Assembly: GCA_016709545.1 (NCBI GenBank)
Contig: JADJMO010000013.1
Location: 293,372-357,371, forward strand
Direction: 5' to 3'
Source of the DNA: Myxococcales bacterium
Lineage (GTDB): Bacteria > Myxococcota_A > Polyangia > Polyangiales > JADJMO01
DNA: 64,000 bases
The translations under genes and the position numbers were made by a program. Of the stretch, positions 25,629 through 35,801 are shown piece after piece (the stretch's first letter is position 1; each line of letters starts with the position of its first letter). A model generated the notes under the pieces. It was not told where the DNA came from. It worked only from the letters and a program-made list of their open reading frames with translations, and searched no databases.

Positions 25629-28600
25629 TCAGGCGCGGGCGGGCGACCAGTCGCGGACCCAGCGGTCCCACTCGACGGGGCGCGGGCGCAGGGCCGGCGG
25701 ATCGATGGCCGGCAACGACAGCTGCCCCTCCACCACGACCGCCTCCGTCGGGCCGCTGGCCGAGAGGTCGTAGAGCGCCTCGGCGCTCCAGTCGGGCGAC
25801 CACACGGCGAGCCCCTCGTCGCAGACGTCGTACGGTCGACCTCCCACCGCCTGGGCCAGCGCCTCGCGCGTGAAGTCCACGTCCGCGAGGTGACAGAAGC
25901 CGTCGAGGGCGGCCAGCAAGGCCACGCGATCCTGCTCGGACAGCTCGTCGAGCAGCGTCTCGCGCACGCGCTCGGCGAGGATGAGGCCCGATTGCTCCTC
26001 GAAGGCCAGCACGAGGGGACAGTGCGCCGCGCCGAGCTCGTGTCCCTCGCCGGATTCGCGCTGGGCACGCGTGAGGTGCAGGCGGATGCGATTGCTCCCG
26101 AGCTCCACCCGCGCGAGCCGCAGCGGACCCGCCGTCCAGCGGGGTGAGCGCTCCAGCAAGGCCAGGAGCTCGCGCTCGACGAACGTGGCGATGGCCTCCT
26201 CGACGTGGTGCCGGTCGGTCTCGGCGCGGGTGCGCGTGCGCAGCGCGAGCCTCCAGAACGGATCGCGGCGATCCACGCGCCGGGCCGCGCGGCGGATCGC
26301 GGCCTCGATCTTCGGCAGCGTGCCGGAGTGGAAGCCCGGGACGAGGAGGCCGGTCATGGTCTCGCCGTGCGAGCCGATGCGCACGGGCTCGAGGGTGGGC
26401 GGCAGGGCCGCCCGGTAGAGTCGCCGGTTCTCCTTGAGCTCCCACGCGAGGAACCCGAACACCCCCGGCAGGAGGAAGCAGGTGACCCCGGCGATGGTGT
26501 TGGCGACCACCGCGCCGAGCGGCATCAGCGGAGTGCGCATCAGCACGAGCAGGGTCGGCAGCATGGGCAGGATGATCTTGTGCGACACCGTGACCACGGG
26601 GAAATGCTTGATCGGGTTGACCTGGGGCTCGATCAGCAGGTTCACGTAGAAGCGCAGCAGGAACGTGAAGATGCCCCACACGAACGAGGCCACCCCCTTG
26701 AACGCGAGGCCGATCTTGCTGTCGCCCGGGCGGAACAGGAGGCGCTCACCGACCTGGTAGAGCACCCGCTCCACCCACTCGACGACGGCGCGGATGGCGT
26801 CGAGCAGAAAGGAGAACACCCCGGGGAGCACGCGCTTGCGCACGTTGCGGGCGCCGCGCGCCAGGCCGTCGAGGACGATCTCCTCGAACAGCGCGAACAG
26901 CCGCGAGTTCATGGTGGCCGAGACGAGCGGCAGGGCGACGAGCGCGGCGACCAGCGCCTGCCGCGGCGGCAGGTGCAAGAACCGCCGCGCCAGGAAATAC
27001 GCCGGAACGGCCACGGTGGCGGGCTTGGCCACGAACCGCAGGAACATCTGCACCGGCGCGCTCCGCGCCACCGCGAGGACCACCGGCCGCGTGAAGAGCC
27101 ACACCGGCGCGGCCACGAACACCCCGTGCAGCACGGCGAAGATCGCCGACAGCACCGCCTTGCCCACCGCCCTCGCCCCTGCGCTGTGCAGGAGGGCGAA
27201 GATCAGCACGGAGACGGCCGCCAGCGAGGGCCGCGTGAGCAGGTGCAGGTGATGGACGTGGAACAGCTTGCGGGCGAGCGGATGGAGCAGGTGCGACAGC
27301 CCCTCGAGCACGACGAACGCGCCGAGGATGGGCAGCACGAGGTACATCGTGAGGAGCCGCCCGGGCCGCGTGCCGAACGCCAGCGAGCTCAGCTTCTGCA
27401 ACCCACGCAGGTAGATCTCGCCGCGCCGGTAGACCCCGTCGAGCTCGTCGCTGAGGCGGGCGTCGGCCCGCAAGAGCTCGTCCCCGAAGAGCAGCGACGC
27501 GGGGGAGACGTCGCGGCACTTGAGGCGGTTGCGCGCGATGGCGTCGCGCAGGTGGGGCAACGAGAACGTGCCTTGCACGAGCACGTGGTCGACCAGCTCC
27601 TCGACCAGCTTGTGCTCGGCCACCTCCTCGGGGACGTTGGCGGGCCGCAGCGAGACGGCCCCGAGCGCCGCCGCGATGCGCGGGCGGAGGGCCGCGCGCA
27701 CGGCCTCGTCGGCCAGGTGCTCGAGCCGGCGCAGCGCCACGCCGACGGCCTCGCGAGCCTCCGGCGCGAGCCGGGTGCGCGGCAACTTCTCGAGCGCCCG
27801 GTGGCAGTGTCGCGCCACCTGCACCTCGCGCCGCGCGGGCTGGGTGCGCACGATCTTCTTGCGGAACAGCGAGCCGACCGCGCCGAGCACGTCGACGGTG
27901 CCGGTCGGGCGCTCGGCGTCGACGCAGGCGCGTTGCAGATCGTAGAGCACGCGCGCCTCGATCGAGAGCGTGGGCGCCGGGGTGCGCTGGGCCACCGTGA
28001 CGAGGTGGGCGAGGGTCGTCGCGAGATCGTCGGGCAGCGACGCCGACAACGCCGCCGACAGCCGGGTGGCCAGCGCTTCGAGGTCTGCGCGCGCGTCGGA
28101 GCCCTCGAGCGCGGCCCGGACCACGTTGCCGCGCTTCCGCGCCGCCTCGAGCTCGTCGGCGGAGGACACCCGCGAGATGCGGCGCGAGGCGAGCGGCGGC
28201 GGGGCCGTGCTCGGCGCGGGCTGCGCCACGGGCTCTTCGAGGCCGTCGGGCCTGCACGCCGAGAGGATCGCCCCCGCGTCGAGGTCGAGCGCCAGCGTCT
28301 CCTCGATCCGCGCGCGGTCGAGCCCTGGAAACGTCTGCGCGAGCGTGTGCGGCGCGAACGCCGCGAGCTCGCTGTAGTACGCGGCGAGCTCGACGTATTC
28401 GTCGATCGCGTCGGCGCGTGGGAGGAGCAGCTCGTCGTGGTGGAGGACCGCCCGGATCTCGTCGAGCTCGGTCTGGCCAATCCGGTGGCGACGCGCCCGC
28501 ACGATGGCCTCGGTCAGCTGGCCGGCCTTGCGCTTCTCCTCCAGCGCGACGTGCACCCGCAGGTGGAACTCAGCCCGCCAGCGCTGGCGGAGGGCCGCCG

Positions 28601-28856
28601 CGCCGCCCTGCTCGGGGCGCGGCACGAGGAGGACCCACGACGGCAGCGCGCTTCCGTCGTCGCCTCGCTCGTCGGCGGTGGTGAGCGCCGTCGCGGCCTC
28701 GCCGGGCAGCGCGTACCCGATGCCGTGCGGGGTCGCGACCGAGGTCGCCGACACCTTGCGGTGCTTGCGCACCACGCGCCGCAGCACGCGCGCCTCCACG
28801 AGGCGCACCGCTGCGTCGGCCTGTCTCGCCCTCGCGGAGACGCCCCCGTCGCTCAT
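25629..28856 (-). CDS. Very large multi-pass membrane protein of unknown function
   Basis: The product has 1,075 residues from ATG 28856 (MSDGGVSAR); an upstream in-frame start would overlap the preceding gene. Residues 1-490 are soluble, Arg/Ala-rich and helical. Residues about 500-805 hold seven or more hydrophobic segments (LLTMYLVLPILGAFVVLEG, LAAVSVLIFALLHSAG, PMLPTLLVLMRTPLMPLGAV). The last 270 residues are soluble. It is 10 bp downstream of the PEGA/TPR gene on the same strand. No family was recognised and no nucleotide-binding motif was found. Confidence 0.75.
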   Translation of the reverse strand: MSDGGVSARARQADAAVRLVEARVLRRVVRKHRKVSATSVATPHGIGYALPGEAATALTTADERGDDGSALPSWVLLVPRPEQGGAAALRQRWRAEFHLRVHVALEEKRKAGQLTEAIVRARRHRIGQTELDEIRAVLHHDELLLPRADAIDEYVELAAYYSELAAFAPHTLAQTFPGLDRARIEETLALDLDAGAILSACRPDGLEEPVAQPAPSTAPPPLASRRISRVSSADELEAARKRGNVVRAALEGSDARADLEALATRLSAALSASLPDDLATTLAHLVTVAQRTPAPTLSIEARVLYDLQRACVDAERPTGTVDVLGAVGSLFRKKIVRTQPARREVQVARHCHRALEKLPRTRLAPEAREAVGVALRRLEHLADEAVRAALRPRIAAALGAVSLRPANVPEEVAEHKLVEELVDHVLVQGTFSLPHLRDAIARNRLKCRDVSPASLLFGDELLRADARLSDELDGVYRRGEIYLRGLQKLSSLAFGTRPGRLLTMYLVLPILGAFVVLEGLSHLLHPLARKLFHVHHLHLLTRPSLAAVSVLIFALLHSAGARAVGKAVLSAIFAVLHGVFVAAPVWLFTRPVVLAVARSAPVQMFLRFVAKPATVAVPAYFLARRFLHLPPRQALVAALVALPLVSATMNSRLFALFEEIVLDGLARGARNVRKRVLPGVFSFLLDAIRAVVEWVERVLYQVGERLLFRPGDSKIGLAFKGVASFVWGIFTFLLRFYVNLLIEPQVNPIKHFPVVTVSHKIILPMLPTLLVLMRTPLMPLGAVVANTIAGVTCFLLPGVFGFLAWELKENRRLYRAALPPTLEPVRIGSHGETMTGLLVPGFHSGTLPKIEAAIRRAARRVDRRDPFWRLALRTRTRAETDRHHVEEAIATFVERELLALLERSPRWTAGPLRLARVELGSNRIRLHLTRAQRESGEGHELGAAHCPLVLAFEEQSGLILAERVRETLLDELSEQDRVALLAALDGFCHLADVDFTREALAQAVGGRPYDVCDEGLAVWSPDWSAEALYDLSASGPTEAVVVEGQLSLPAIDPPALRPRPVEWDRWVRDWSPARA

Positions 28857-28866
28857 GCCTGGTCGA

Positions 28867-29958
28867 TCAGAAGCGACCGACGAGGGAGAAGGCCGCGCCA
28901 CCGACGGTCGGGGCGATCACCCACGCCACGGCGGGCTCCTTCTTGCGGAGCAGGGCGTAGGTGGCGACCGTGCCCGCGAGGCCGAGCACCGTGAACGTGG
29001 CCGAGACGATCATCCACGTCTTCGCCGAATCACGCTGCGAGATCTCGTCGAGACCGGCGGTCTTGCAGGAGATGCCGTCGGTGGTCTTGCACTTGTCGCC
29101 CTTGAGCTTGTAGGCGTCCTGCAGCTTGACCGCGTTGTCGTCGTGGGTGGAGAACGACGAGTAGAAGCCGATCCACCCCACCGCGCCGACGACGGTGACA
29201 CCCGCCGAGACGTAGGTGCTCCAGTGCAGCGACTTGAAGAAGCCGGGTTTGCCCGTGTCGGGCGTCACCACGGCGCCACCGCCACCACCGCCGGGCGGCG
29301 GGGGCTCGACCCCACCACCGGTCGGCGGCGGAGGGGGCGGTTCGTTCCCGCCACCGGTGGGCGGCGGAGGAGGAGGAGGCGTCACCGGATCGGCGGCCTT
29401 GTTCGCCTTGACCGTGACCGAGCCACCCGCGTTGGGGCTGACCTTCTCGGTGATGTCCTTGCCCGCGACCTTCACCACCACGGTGTGTGCACCAGGGAGC
29501 ACCTCGATGCCCCCCTCGATCGGCGTCGTGCCCTTGGCCTCGCCGTCGACGGTGACCGTGCTCCCGGCCGGCGCGTCGACCATGATGACCCCGAGCTGCT
29601 TGCGCACCTCGGTGAGGCCGTTCTTCGCGTCTTCCTTGTCGTCGGGCTTGGCGTCGGCCATGCCGAGCACCTCGCGATAGTGCGTGGCCGCATCGACCGG
29701 GCGCTTGGTCTGCATCTCGGCGTTGGCGAGGTTGAGGATGATGCTCGGGCGCTTCTTCAGGCCGTAGGCGGCCTTGAACTTGACCCGCGCCTCCTCGTAC
29801 TTGCCGGCCTTGTAGAGGACGACGCCGTCGTCGAAGAGCTTCTTCGCCTCCTTGGTGTCGGCGTCCATCGCTTGCGCGTGGGCGTACCGCGTGGGCAACG
29901 TCGTCGAAGCGCTCGCCACGGAGACGGCGAGCAGACAAGCCAAGGCCTCGTTCCGCAT
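28867..29958 (-). CDS. Secreted TPR/PEGA-domain protein
   Basis: The product has 363 residues with AGGAA before the ATG. A signal peptide (about 1-29) is followed by TPR-like helices (AKKLFDDGVVLYKAGKYEEARVKF, about 35-110), a PEGA domain (VIMVDAPAGSTVTVDG to about 185) that may bind cell-wall or surface sugars, and a Pro/Gly linker (about 190-240). Two hydrophobic segments lie near 250-270 and 315-340, and the end is SLVGRF. This architecture is common in Myxococcota, often beside Ser/Thr kinases. The operon continues into the large membrane protein. Confidence 0.85.
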   Translation of the reverse strand: MRNEALACLLAVSVASASTTLPTRYAHAQAMDADTKEAKKLFDDGVVLYKAGKYEEARVKFKAAYGLKKRPSIILNLANAEMQTKRPVDAATHYREVLGMADAKPDDKEDAKNGLTEVRKQLGVIMVDAPAGSTVTVDGEAKGTTPIEGGIEVLPGAHTVVVKVAGKDITEKVSPNAGGSVTVKANKAADPVTPPPPPPPTGGGNEPPPPPPTGGGVEPPPPGGGGGGAVVTPDTGKPGFFKSLHWSTYVSAGVTVVGAVGWIGFYSSFSTHDDNAVKLQDAYKLKGDKCKTTDGISCKTAGLDEISQRDSAKTWMIVSATFTVLGLAGTVATYALLRKKEPAVAWVIAPTVGGAAFSLVGRF

Positions 29959-30010
29959 GCTGGTGTTCCTCGCTGGACCTCGCGGGCACGCGAGGGTCGC
30001 CGAATCTGTA

Positions 30011-30973
30011 TCAGAATTCGTCTTTGACCTTCGGGGGTTTCTTCGCCGGAGGGGGAGCGACGGGCGGAGGCTTGACCGGAGGAGGGGCCGTGAAGGTCGG
30101 AGGAGCCTTCGCCGGAGGCTGCGTGGCGACCGGCGGTGGCTTGGGGGGTTCGGGCGCTGCGGTCTTCGCGGGCTCCGGAGCCTTGGGCTCGTCCTTCTTC
30201 GGCTCGTCCTTCTTCGGCTCGTCCTTCTTCGGCTCGTCCTTCTTCGGCTCGTCCTTCTCCGCCTTGACCGACCCAGGGTCCGGCAACGCGGACTTCTTCT
30301 TCTCTTCTGCCGTGACCGCCGGCTTCTCGTCCTTGGTCTCGGACTTCTTGTCCTTGTCGCCACCGCTGGTCGCCACGACCGCGACGATGGCGATGACCGC
30401 GCCGAGGCCGAGCACGCCACCGATCACGAGGCCGGTCTTCTTCTTCGGCGGGGGCGCGTCCTCCTCGTAGCTGGCCACCGGCGCCGCGCGGGCGACGGGG
30501 GGGGCGACGGGGGCAGCGACCGGGGCAGCGATGGCGGCAGCGACGGGCGCGGCGACCGGGGCCGCAACCGCCGCCGATGCCATCGGGGCCGCGTCGATCG
30601 ACACGTCGAGGTCGGGAGGCGGGGCGATCGGCGCGGCGATCCCCATCATCGTGGCCTTGGGGTTGCCGGCCGGCGCGACGACGGGCTCGGCGACGGGCAG
30701 CGTGGGCGCGACCATCCCGATCATCGTGGCCTTGGGGTTCTTGGCCGGGGCCACGGCCACCGCGGGCGCGCTCGGTGGGAGAAGCTGCGCCGCGAGGCCA
30801 GCATCCACCTTGGCCGCCGAGAAGCCCGGGTCGGGCGCCGCCGCCGGTGCATCGGCCGCCGCGGCCTCCCAGCTCGGCACGAACAACGCCGCGAACTTGT
30901 CGAGCTCTTCGGGCGAGAGGCTCGCCATCTTGAAGCCCGCGTGGGAAGGCGAAGCGATCGGGGTATTGGCCAT
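30011..30973 (-). CDS. Low-complexity single-pass membrane protein
   Basis: The product has 320 residues. An acidic N-terminus (PEELDKFAALFVPSWE) and an Ala/Pro-rich stretch with two copies of NPKATM[IM]G (at about 79 and 104) precede a proline-alanine run and one transmembrane helix (about 181-202). The Lys/Glu/Pro-rich tail has five KKDEP units. With no signal peptide, the N-terminal part is probably cytoplasmic and the tail periplasmic. The repeated Thr motif could be a Ser/Thr-kinase target. It lies upstream of the TPR/PEGA gene. Confidence 0.7.
   Translation of the reverse strand: MANTPIASPSHAGFKMASLSPEELDKFAALFVPSWEAAAADAPAAAPDPGFSAAKVDAGLAAQLLPPSAPAVAVAPAKNPKATMIGMVAPTLPVAEPVVAPAGNPKATMMGIAAPIAPPPDLDVSIDAAPMASAAVAAPVAAPVAAAIAAPVAAPVAPPVARAAPVASYEEDAPPPKKKTGLVIGGVLGLGAVIAIVAVVATSGGDKDKKSETKDEKPAVTAEEKKKSALPDPGSVKAEKDEPKKDEPKKDEPKKDEPKKDEPKAPEPAKTAAPEPPKPPPVATQPPAKAPPTFTAPPPVKPPPVAPPPAKKPPKVKDEF
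30186..30260. repeat. 15-bp in-frame tandem repeat (KKDEP-type)
   Basis: Five consecutive 15-bp units (GGCTCGTCCTTCTTC on the + strand; last unit with one change) encode a repeated Lys-Lys-Asp-Glu-Pro pentapeptide in the tail of the single-pass protein. Because the unit is a multiple of three, copy-number change would alter tail length without breaking the frame. Confidence 0.9.
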
Positions 30974-31128
30974 ACGAGCTCCGACGCACGTGGCGTCCGA
31001 AAGTTGGATGTGATCTAGCAGGCCGCGTTCATCGCCCGCAAATCCTCGCCGTATCGGCGGATCTTTACGGGTTCACGGCCAAGCAGCGGCCACAGGTGGC
31101 CGATCGACGCCCCATGTAGGCGCGACCT

Positions 31129-31593
31129 TCAGGCGCCTTCGCCGAACTCCCGCTGGAGCTCGTCGTCCCACTCGTCGGCGACCGCGCTGACGGTCTGCAG
31201 CAGATCCTCGAACTCCTCGAAGTCGAGCCCCGAGATGCGGCGCAGAGCGCGCACGTAGACGACGTCCTTCTTGCCGTCGATGGCGAACGCCGCGTCGCTG
31301 GTCTGCAGGAACGAGAGCTCGAGCAGCTTCCGATACAGGCGCTCGCGCCCCGCGAAGGGGATCTCCATGATCGGCGCGAGGAACATCAGCACGCCGTTCT
31401 CCTCCAGCACGTTGATGCCGACGTAGGCGCTGCCGCGCTTGACCTGCGTGTACCCCGTGGCGTCCAGCGGCTCGAGGGCGACCTGGGCGCTCTCGGCGAA
31501 CCGCGTGATGTACGCGTTCACCATCTCGAAGGCGCTCGCGTAGACGGTCCCGGTGTTGCGGTCTTCGTAGGTGGGGGTCGTGGGGGCGGTCAC
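31129..31593 (-). CDS. YbjN-like protein
   Basis: The product has 154 residues and no signal peptide. The pattern VLEENGVLMFLAPIMEIP followed by RERLYRKLLELSFLQTSDAAFAI and a terminal acidic helix fits the YbjN/type-III-chaperone-like fold. Such proteins are cytoplasmic and probably bind partner proteins; the role is unknown. It is divergent from the amidase gene with about 50 bp between starts. Confidence 0.7.
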   Translation of the reverse strand: MTAPTTPTYEDRNTGTVYASAFEMVNAYITRFAESAQVALEPLDATGYTQVKRGSAYVGINVLEENGVLMFLAPIMEIPFAGRERLYRKLLELSFLQTSDAAFAIDGKKDVVYVRALRRISGLDFEEFEDLLQTVSAVADEWDDELQREFGEGA

Positions 31594-31644
31594 CGGCCCA
31601 TCCTATCGAGCTTCGTCTCGACGCCGCAACGTGACCTTGCCATC

Positions 31645-33308
31645 GTGGGGGCCGTGCCGCGCCTCGCCTCCACTGCCCTCGCCGCGATCCTCGCGCTCGC
31701 CGTGGGGTGCGCGGGCCATGGCGGCGGAGCCCCGACGCCGCCCCGCCCTCGCTCGAGATCCTCGACGAGGGCACGCGCCTGCTCGCGAACCCGGACGCAG
31801 ACGCCGTCGCCCTGCGCGCGTTCGCCGACAAGCTCGCGACCGCGGCGGCGTCGGAGGGCGGCACGGCGCGGGGCGTCTCGCTCGGCACGCTGGCCGGCGA
31901 GCTGCGCTTGCGGGTGTTCCGCGCCTCGTCGGGCAGCTCCGAGCCCGACGCGCGGGCCGCCCTCGCCGCGTTCGCCACGGCGGGCAAGCGCGTGGATCTC
32001 GAGGCCTGCCGCCCCGCGCGCCTGTTCGCCGAGCTGAGCGGCGAGATCGCGCACGACCCGGGCGTCACCTACCAGGAGCTCTACGTCGCGCGCCGCCGGT
32101 TCCACGCCGCGCCGTGCGTCGACGAGCTCGAGCAGGCGCTCGTGCGCGCGTCTCCGTTCCGGCCCCCGCCGACCGTGCTCGAGCAGCTCGATCGTGCGCT
32201 CACCGCCGAGGGTGTCCCCATCGAGGACGCCGGCATCGCTCCGCCCAAGAGCGAGGCCAGGCCCCGCGTGTCGCGGCTCTCGCGCTGGACCACGGGAGAC
32301 ACCGCGCGCGTCGTGATCGAGCTCGATCGCGCCGCGGCCTACGCGCTCGAGCCAGCGAGCGGTGGAGGCGTCCGTCTGCGCATCGACGGCGCGGAGCTCC
32401 CGAGCCTCGCGGCGGGCGGCAGCGAGCCCACCCTCGAGCCCTCGCCGCCCAAGAGCCTGCTGCTGGGCGGCGGGCTCGCCAAGACCGAGGGCGGCCTCGT
32501 GCTCACCCTGTCGCTCGCGCGTCCCGCGTATCGCCGCGTGTTCTTCCTGCCCGACCCATTCCGGATCGTCGTCGACCTCGGCACCCAGCCGCCGGTGTTC
32601 GGCGTGGCCTCGGGGCCGAGGCCGCTGCGGCGGGTGGTGGTCGATCCCGGCCACGGCGGCGCCGACCCGGGCGCCATCGGCCCCACGGGCCTGCGCGAGA
32701 AGGACGTCACCATCGCCATCGCCAAGATGGTCGGGCCGATCCTCGCGCGCGAGCTCGGCGTCGAGGTGCGGCTCACGCGCGGCAGCGACGCGTTCGTGTC
32801 CCTCGAGGAGCGCGCGGCCGTCGGCAACGCCTTCGAGGCCGACGTCTTCGTCTCCATCCACTGCAACGCCGCCGAGACCAAGGCCCGGCGCGGCATCGAG
32901 ACCTACGTGCTCGACACCGCGCGCGACGAGCTCGCCCACCGCGTCGCCAAGCGCGAGAACGGCGGCGGCGCGGCGAGCCACGGCGAGCTCCGCGCGATCC
33001 TGGACGACCTCAAGATCGCCGAGGTCGGCGCGCGCTCGCACCACCTCGCGACGCTGCTGCAGAAGGCCACCATGTCGTCGCTCCACGCCGCCGAGGAGAA
33101 GGGCGTCAGCTACGGCGACGTGCTCGACGGCGGCGTGCACGGCGCCGGGTTCTTCGTGCTCGTCGGCGCGCGCATGCCCGCCGTGCTCATGGAGGTGTCG
33201 TTCATCTCGAACCCGGTCGAGGAGGGCTACCTCGCCAAGACCGACTACCGGGCGCGGGTGGCCGACGCGATCGTCAACGCCCTCCGCGCGTACCGCGACG
33301 GGAAGTAG
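31645..33308 (+). CDS. N-acetylmuramoyl-L-alanine amidase (Amidase_3), one frameshift
   Basis: A lipoprotein-type signal (LALAVGCAG) from GTG 31645 is joined to the main frame by adding one C in the run at 31741-31744. Then come an N-terminal helical region, an AMIN-like beta domain (about 200-320), and the zinc amidase: VVVDPGHGGADPGAIG, LREKDVTIAI, VSIHCNAAE and VLMEVSFISNPVEE, with the His and Glu ligands and catalytic Glu present. It should cleave the peptide from peptidoglycan during cell separation or recycling. Two peptide permease genes follow within a few bases. Confidence 0.9.
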
Positions 33309-33310
33309 CG

Positions 33311-34760
33311 GTGTTCGGCTGGTTCTTCCGCCGCCTGGTCCCCATGGGGCCCGCGCTGCTGCTGTTCGGCGTGGTGCTGTTCGCGCTCGTCGCCAGCGTA
33401 CCGCCACCCGATCTCGACGCCGAGGGTCAGGCCAAGCGCGCCCTCCACCTGCCGGTGCTGTTCAACCTCGACCCCGAGGACCGCCCGCGGCTCGTGCCGG
33501 CGCTGGTCGAACGCGCGGCGAGCTCCACGGGGGAGGCGCGAGCGCGCGGCCGCTGCCCGATCGGCGCGGCGGGTCTGCCCGAGCTCGGGCCGCGTTCGAA
33601 GCGCCTCTCGCCCGGCGCCCGCGGCGCCGTCGCGCACGAGCTCCAGCCGCTCGCCGTCCGCATGGGCCAGATCGACGCCAGCGACCTCGACGACCCGAAG
33701 AAGGCGGAGAGCTACTTCCGCCGCCTCCTCGACGAGCACGGCGCCGATCTCCGCCCCGCGTCGGTCAAGCGCACGCTGCGCCGCCTCCTCGAGGCGCGCG
33801 ACGAGCCGAGCTACCGCGCCGAGCTGCGCGCGGCAGATACCGCCGTCATCGCGCCGATCTTCGAGGTGCTCGGGCAGAAGCCCACCGCGGCCGACCGCAC
33901 GCTGCTCGAGTCGCTCGCCGCCGACGCCGTCAAGCAGGCCGGCTACCCGCGCCCCGAGGGTCGCGCGCGCCTCCTCGCCTGGTGGTCGCTCCATCGCGCC
34001 GAGTACCGCGAGCACGACCCGCTCGAGCGGCTGGTCGCCCACGTGACCGACACCCGCCTCGGTCGCTACGCCGCGGAGCTCTCCCAGGGCACGCTCGGCC
34101 GATCGCTGCGGGACGACAAGCCGGTCGGCGAAGATCTGCGCGCGCGCGCGCCCAAGACGATCGGCCGGGTGCTCACGGCGCTCGCCCTCGCCTACCTCGG
34201 CGGTCTGCCGCTCGCGTGGCTCCTCACCGCGCGGAGGAGGCAGGCGCCCGCGCGCGTGATCGGCACGGCCTCCGTGGTGCTGTACGCGCTGCCCGCGTTC
34301 ATGCTCGCCCTCGCTATCCGCGGCGCCTCGGGCGCGTTCGCGCGCAACGAGGTGTTCGTCGCCGTGGCGCTCGCGCTGGTTCCGCTCGCCCCGATCTCGC
34401 GGCAGATGCGGGCCAGCGTGCTCGACGTCGCCACGGCCCACTGGTCGTCACCACGCGGGCGATGGGCCTCCCACGCGGGCGCCGCTGGTGGATGATCGCG
34501 CGCGCCGCGCTCGGCCCACGTTCGCCTATGCGGCCGTGCAGGTGCCTCTTCTCCTCCTCGACGCTCGTGGTGAGGAGGTGCTCGATCTGCCGGGGCTCGG
34601 ACCCGCCGCGATGGCCGCGCTGCGGGCGCGCGACCTGCCCTGGATCATGCCCTTCGTGCTCGCGTTGGCCCGTTTCTCGGCGGTGCTCGTGCTGTTCGCC
34701 GACGTGCTGCACGGCCTCGTCGATCCGCGCGTCCGGGCTCTCTGGTGCGCGACGGGGTGA
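33311..34760 (+). CDS. Peptide-type ABC permease (DppB-like) with enlarged periplasmic region, frameshifted
   Basis: It starts at GTG 33311, two bases after the amidase stop. An N-terminal membrane helix precedes an unusually long soluble stretch (about 230 residues, helical, Arg/Glu-rich). The permease core follows: LGRSLRDDKPVGEDLRAR, four or more helices, and the EAA-like loop TTRAMGLPRGRRWW. Frame breaks lie near 34441 and at the C run 34515-34517; single-base repairs give ALGPTFAYAAVQVPLLL. It overlaps the second permease gene (GTGA). Confidence 0.78.
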
Positions 34761-35673
34761 ACGATGACCTCGCGCCGCAGCTCCTGCTCCAGCGCCTGAC
34801 GATGACCGCGAGCGCCGTCGCCGACCCGGCGATCGCCGCGTTCGCCGACCCGGCGCGGCAGGTGTTCCGTCAGTTCCTCGGCGCCCTCCGCCGGGACACC
34901 CGCGCGCGCGTCGGCGGTGTCCTCGCCCTCGTGCTGACGGGGCTGCTCGTGGTCGGTGCGCTCGTCGCGCCGCCGACCGGACGCGCCTCCGAGTCCCTCC
35001 TCGGTCCTTCGGCGAGCCACACGTCCTCGGCACCGACGAGGCCGGCCGCGACGTGTTCCGCGCGTTGATCTCGGGCTCGTTCCCCACGCTCACGCTCGCG
35101 CTGCTGGCGGTGCTCGGGTCGGGCGCGCTCGGCGCGGCGCTCGGTGCGCTGAGCGGTCTCCTGCGCGGCGGCTTCGACGGCTTCCTGCGCCGCTTGCTCG
35201 AGGTCACCGCCGCCGTGCCCTCGCTGCTCCTCGTGCTCGTGCTGCAGGCCGGGTCCCGCCACCTTCACCCTGCTGCTCGTGGTCGGGCCTGCCGGTGCCG
35301 GAGATCGCGCTCGTCGCGCGGGCCGACGTGATCCGCGTGCAGACCTCGACCACGTGACCGCCGCGCGCGCTCGGCGCGAGGCCCGGTCGCATCCTCGCGT
35401 CGCACGTGATGCCGTGGGTGCTCTCGTCGGGCCCTCGTGGTGGCCGCGTTCGGCGTCGGCACGGTGGTGGTGTCGAGTCGGCGGTGGCCATCGTCGGCGT
35501 CGGTCAGGTGCATCCTCGCGTGGGTGCGTTGCTCGGGCAGGCGCGACGCCACCCCCGAGGCCTGGTGGCTGGTCGCGTTCTCGCTGCTCGTGCCGATCAC
35601 CGTGGCCGCGAGCGTGCTGCTGGGTGAGGCGATGCGCGACACCCTCGACCCGAAAGAGCGCCTGCGCACGTGA
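34757..35673 (+). CDS. Peptide-type ABC permease (DppC-like), frameshifted
   Basis: It starts at GTG 34757 in a GTGA overlap with the first permease. It shows a first helix (VLALVLTGLLVVGALVAP), the family landmark GTDEAGRDVF in a shifted frame near 35035, then helices LTLALLAVLGSGALGAALGALSGLL, and a final helix LLVPITVAASVLLGEAMRDTLDP that is typical of DppC ends. At least four single-base shifts break it. No ATPase or binding protein follows, so these must be encoded elsewhere. Confidence 0.72.
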
Positions 35674-35683
35674 TCCGGCCTGC

Positions 35684-35755
35684 GGCCGGGGGTTTTCCCG
35701 GCCGGAAGTTGCGCGCCCATGGGGGCGCGTCCCGAGAGAAACTGTTTCGCTCGGG
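35684..35755. promoter_or_regulatory. Cluster of three hairpins after the permease genes
   Basis: Three inverted repeats lie in a row: GGCCGGG/CCCGGCC (35684-35703, loop GGTTTT), CGCGCCC/GGGCGCG (35712-35729), and CCCGAG-A-GAAAC-T-GTTTC-G-CTCGGG (35731-35755). There is no T run on either side, so simple intrinsic termination is not shown. It could act as terminator, mRNA stabiliser or structured leader for the next gene. Confidence 0.55.
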
Positions 35756-35801
35756 TCCCTGGGGGTGAGAACTCTTGGTCCTTGGCGCGCGAGCGAGCGC
35801 G

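Noticed and set aside
26205..28994. 929-codon open frame on the plus strand
   Set aside because: It is the antisense shadow of the large membrane protein gene; long open antisense frames are expected at this GC and its translation is Arg/His/Gln-rich without domains.
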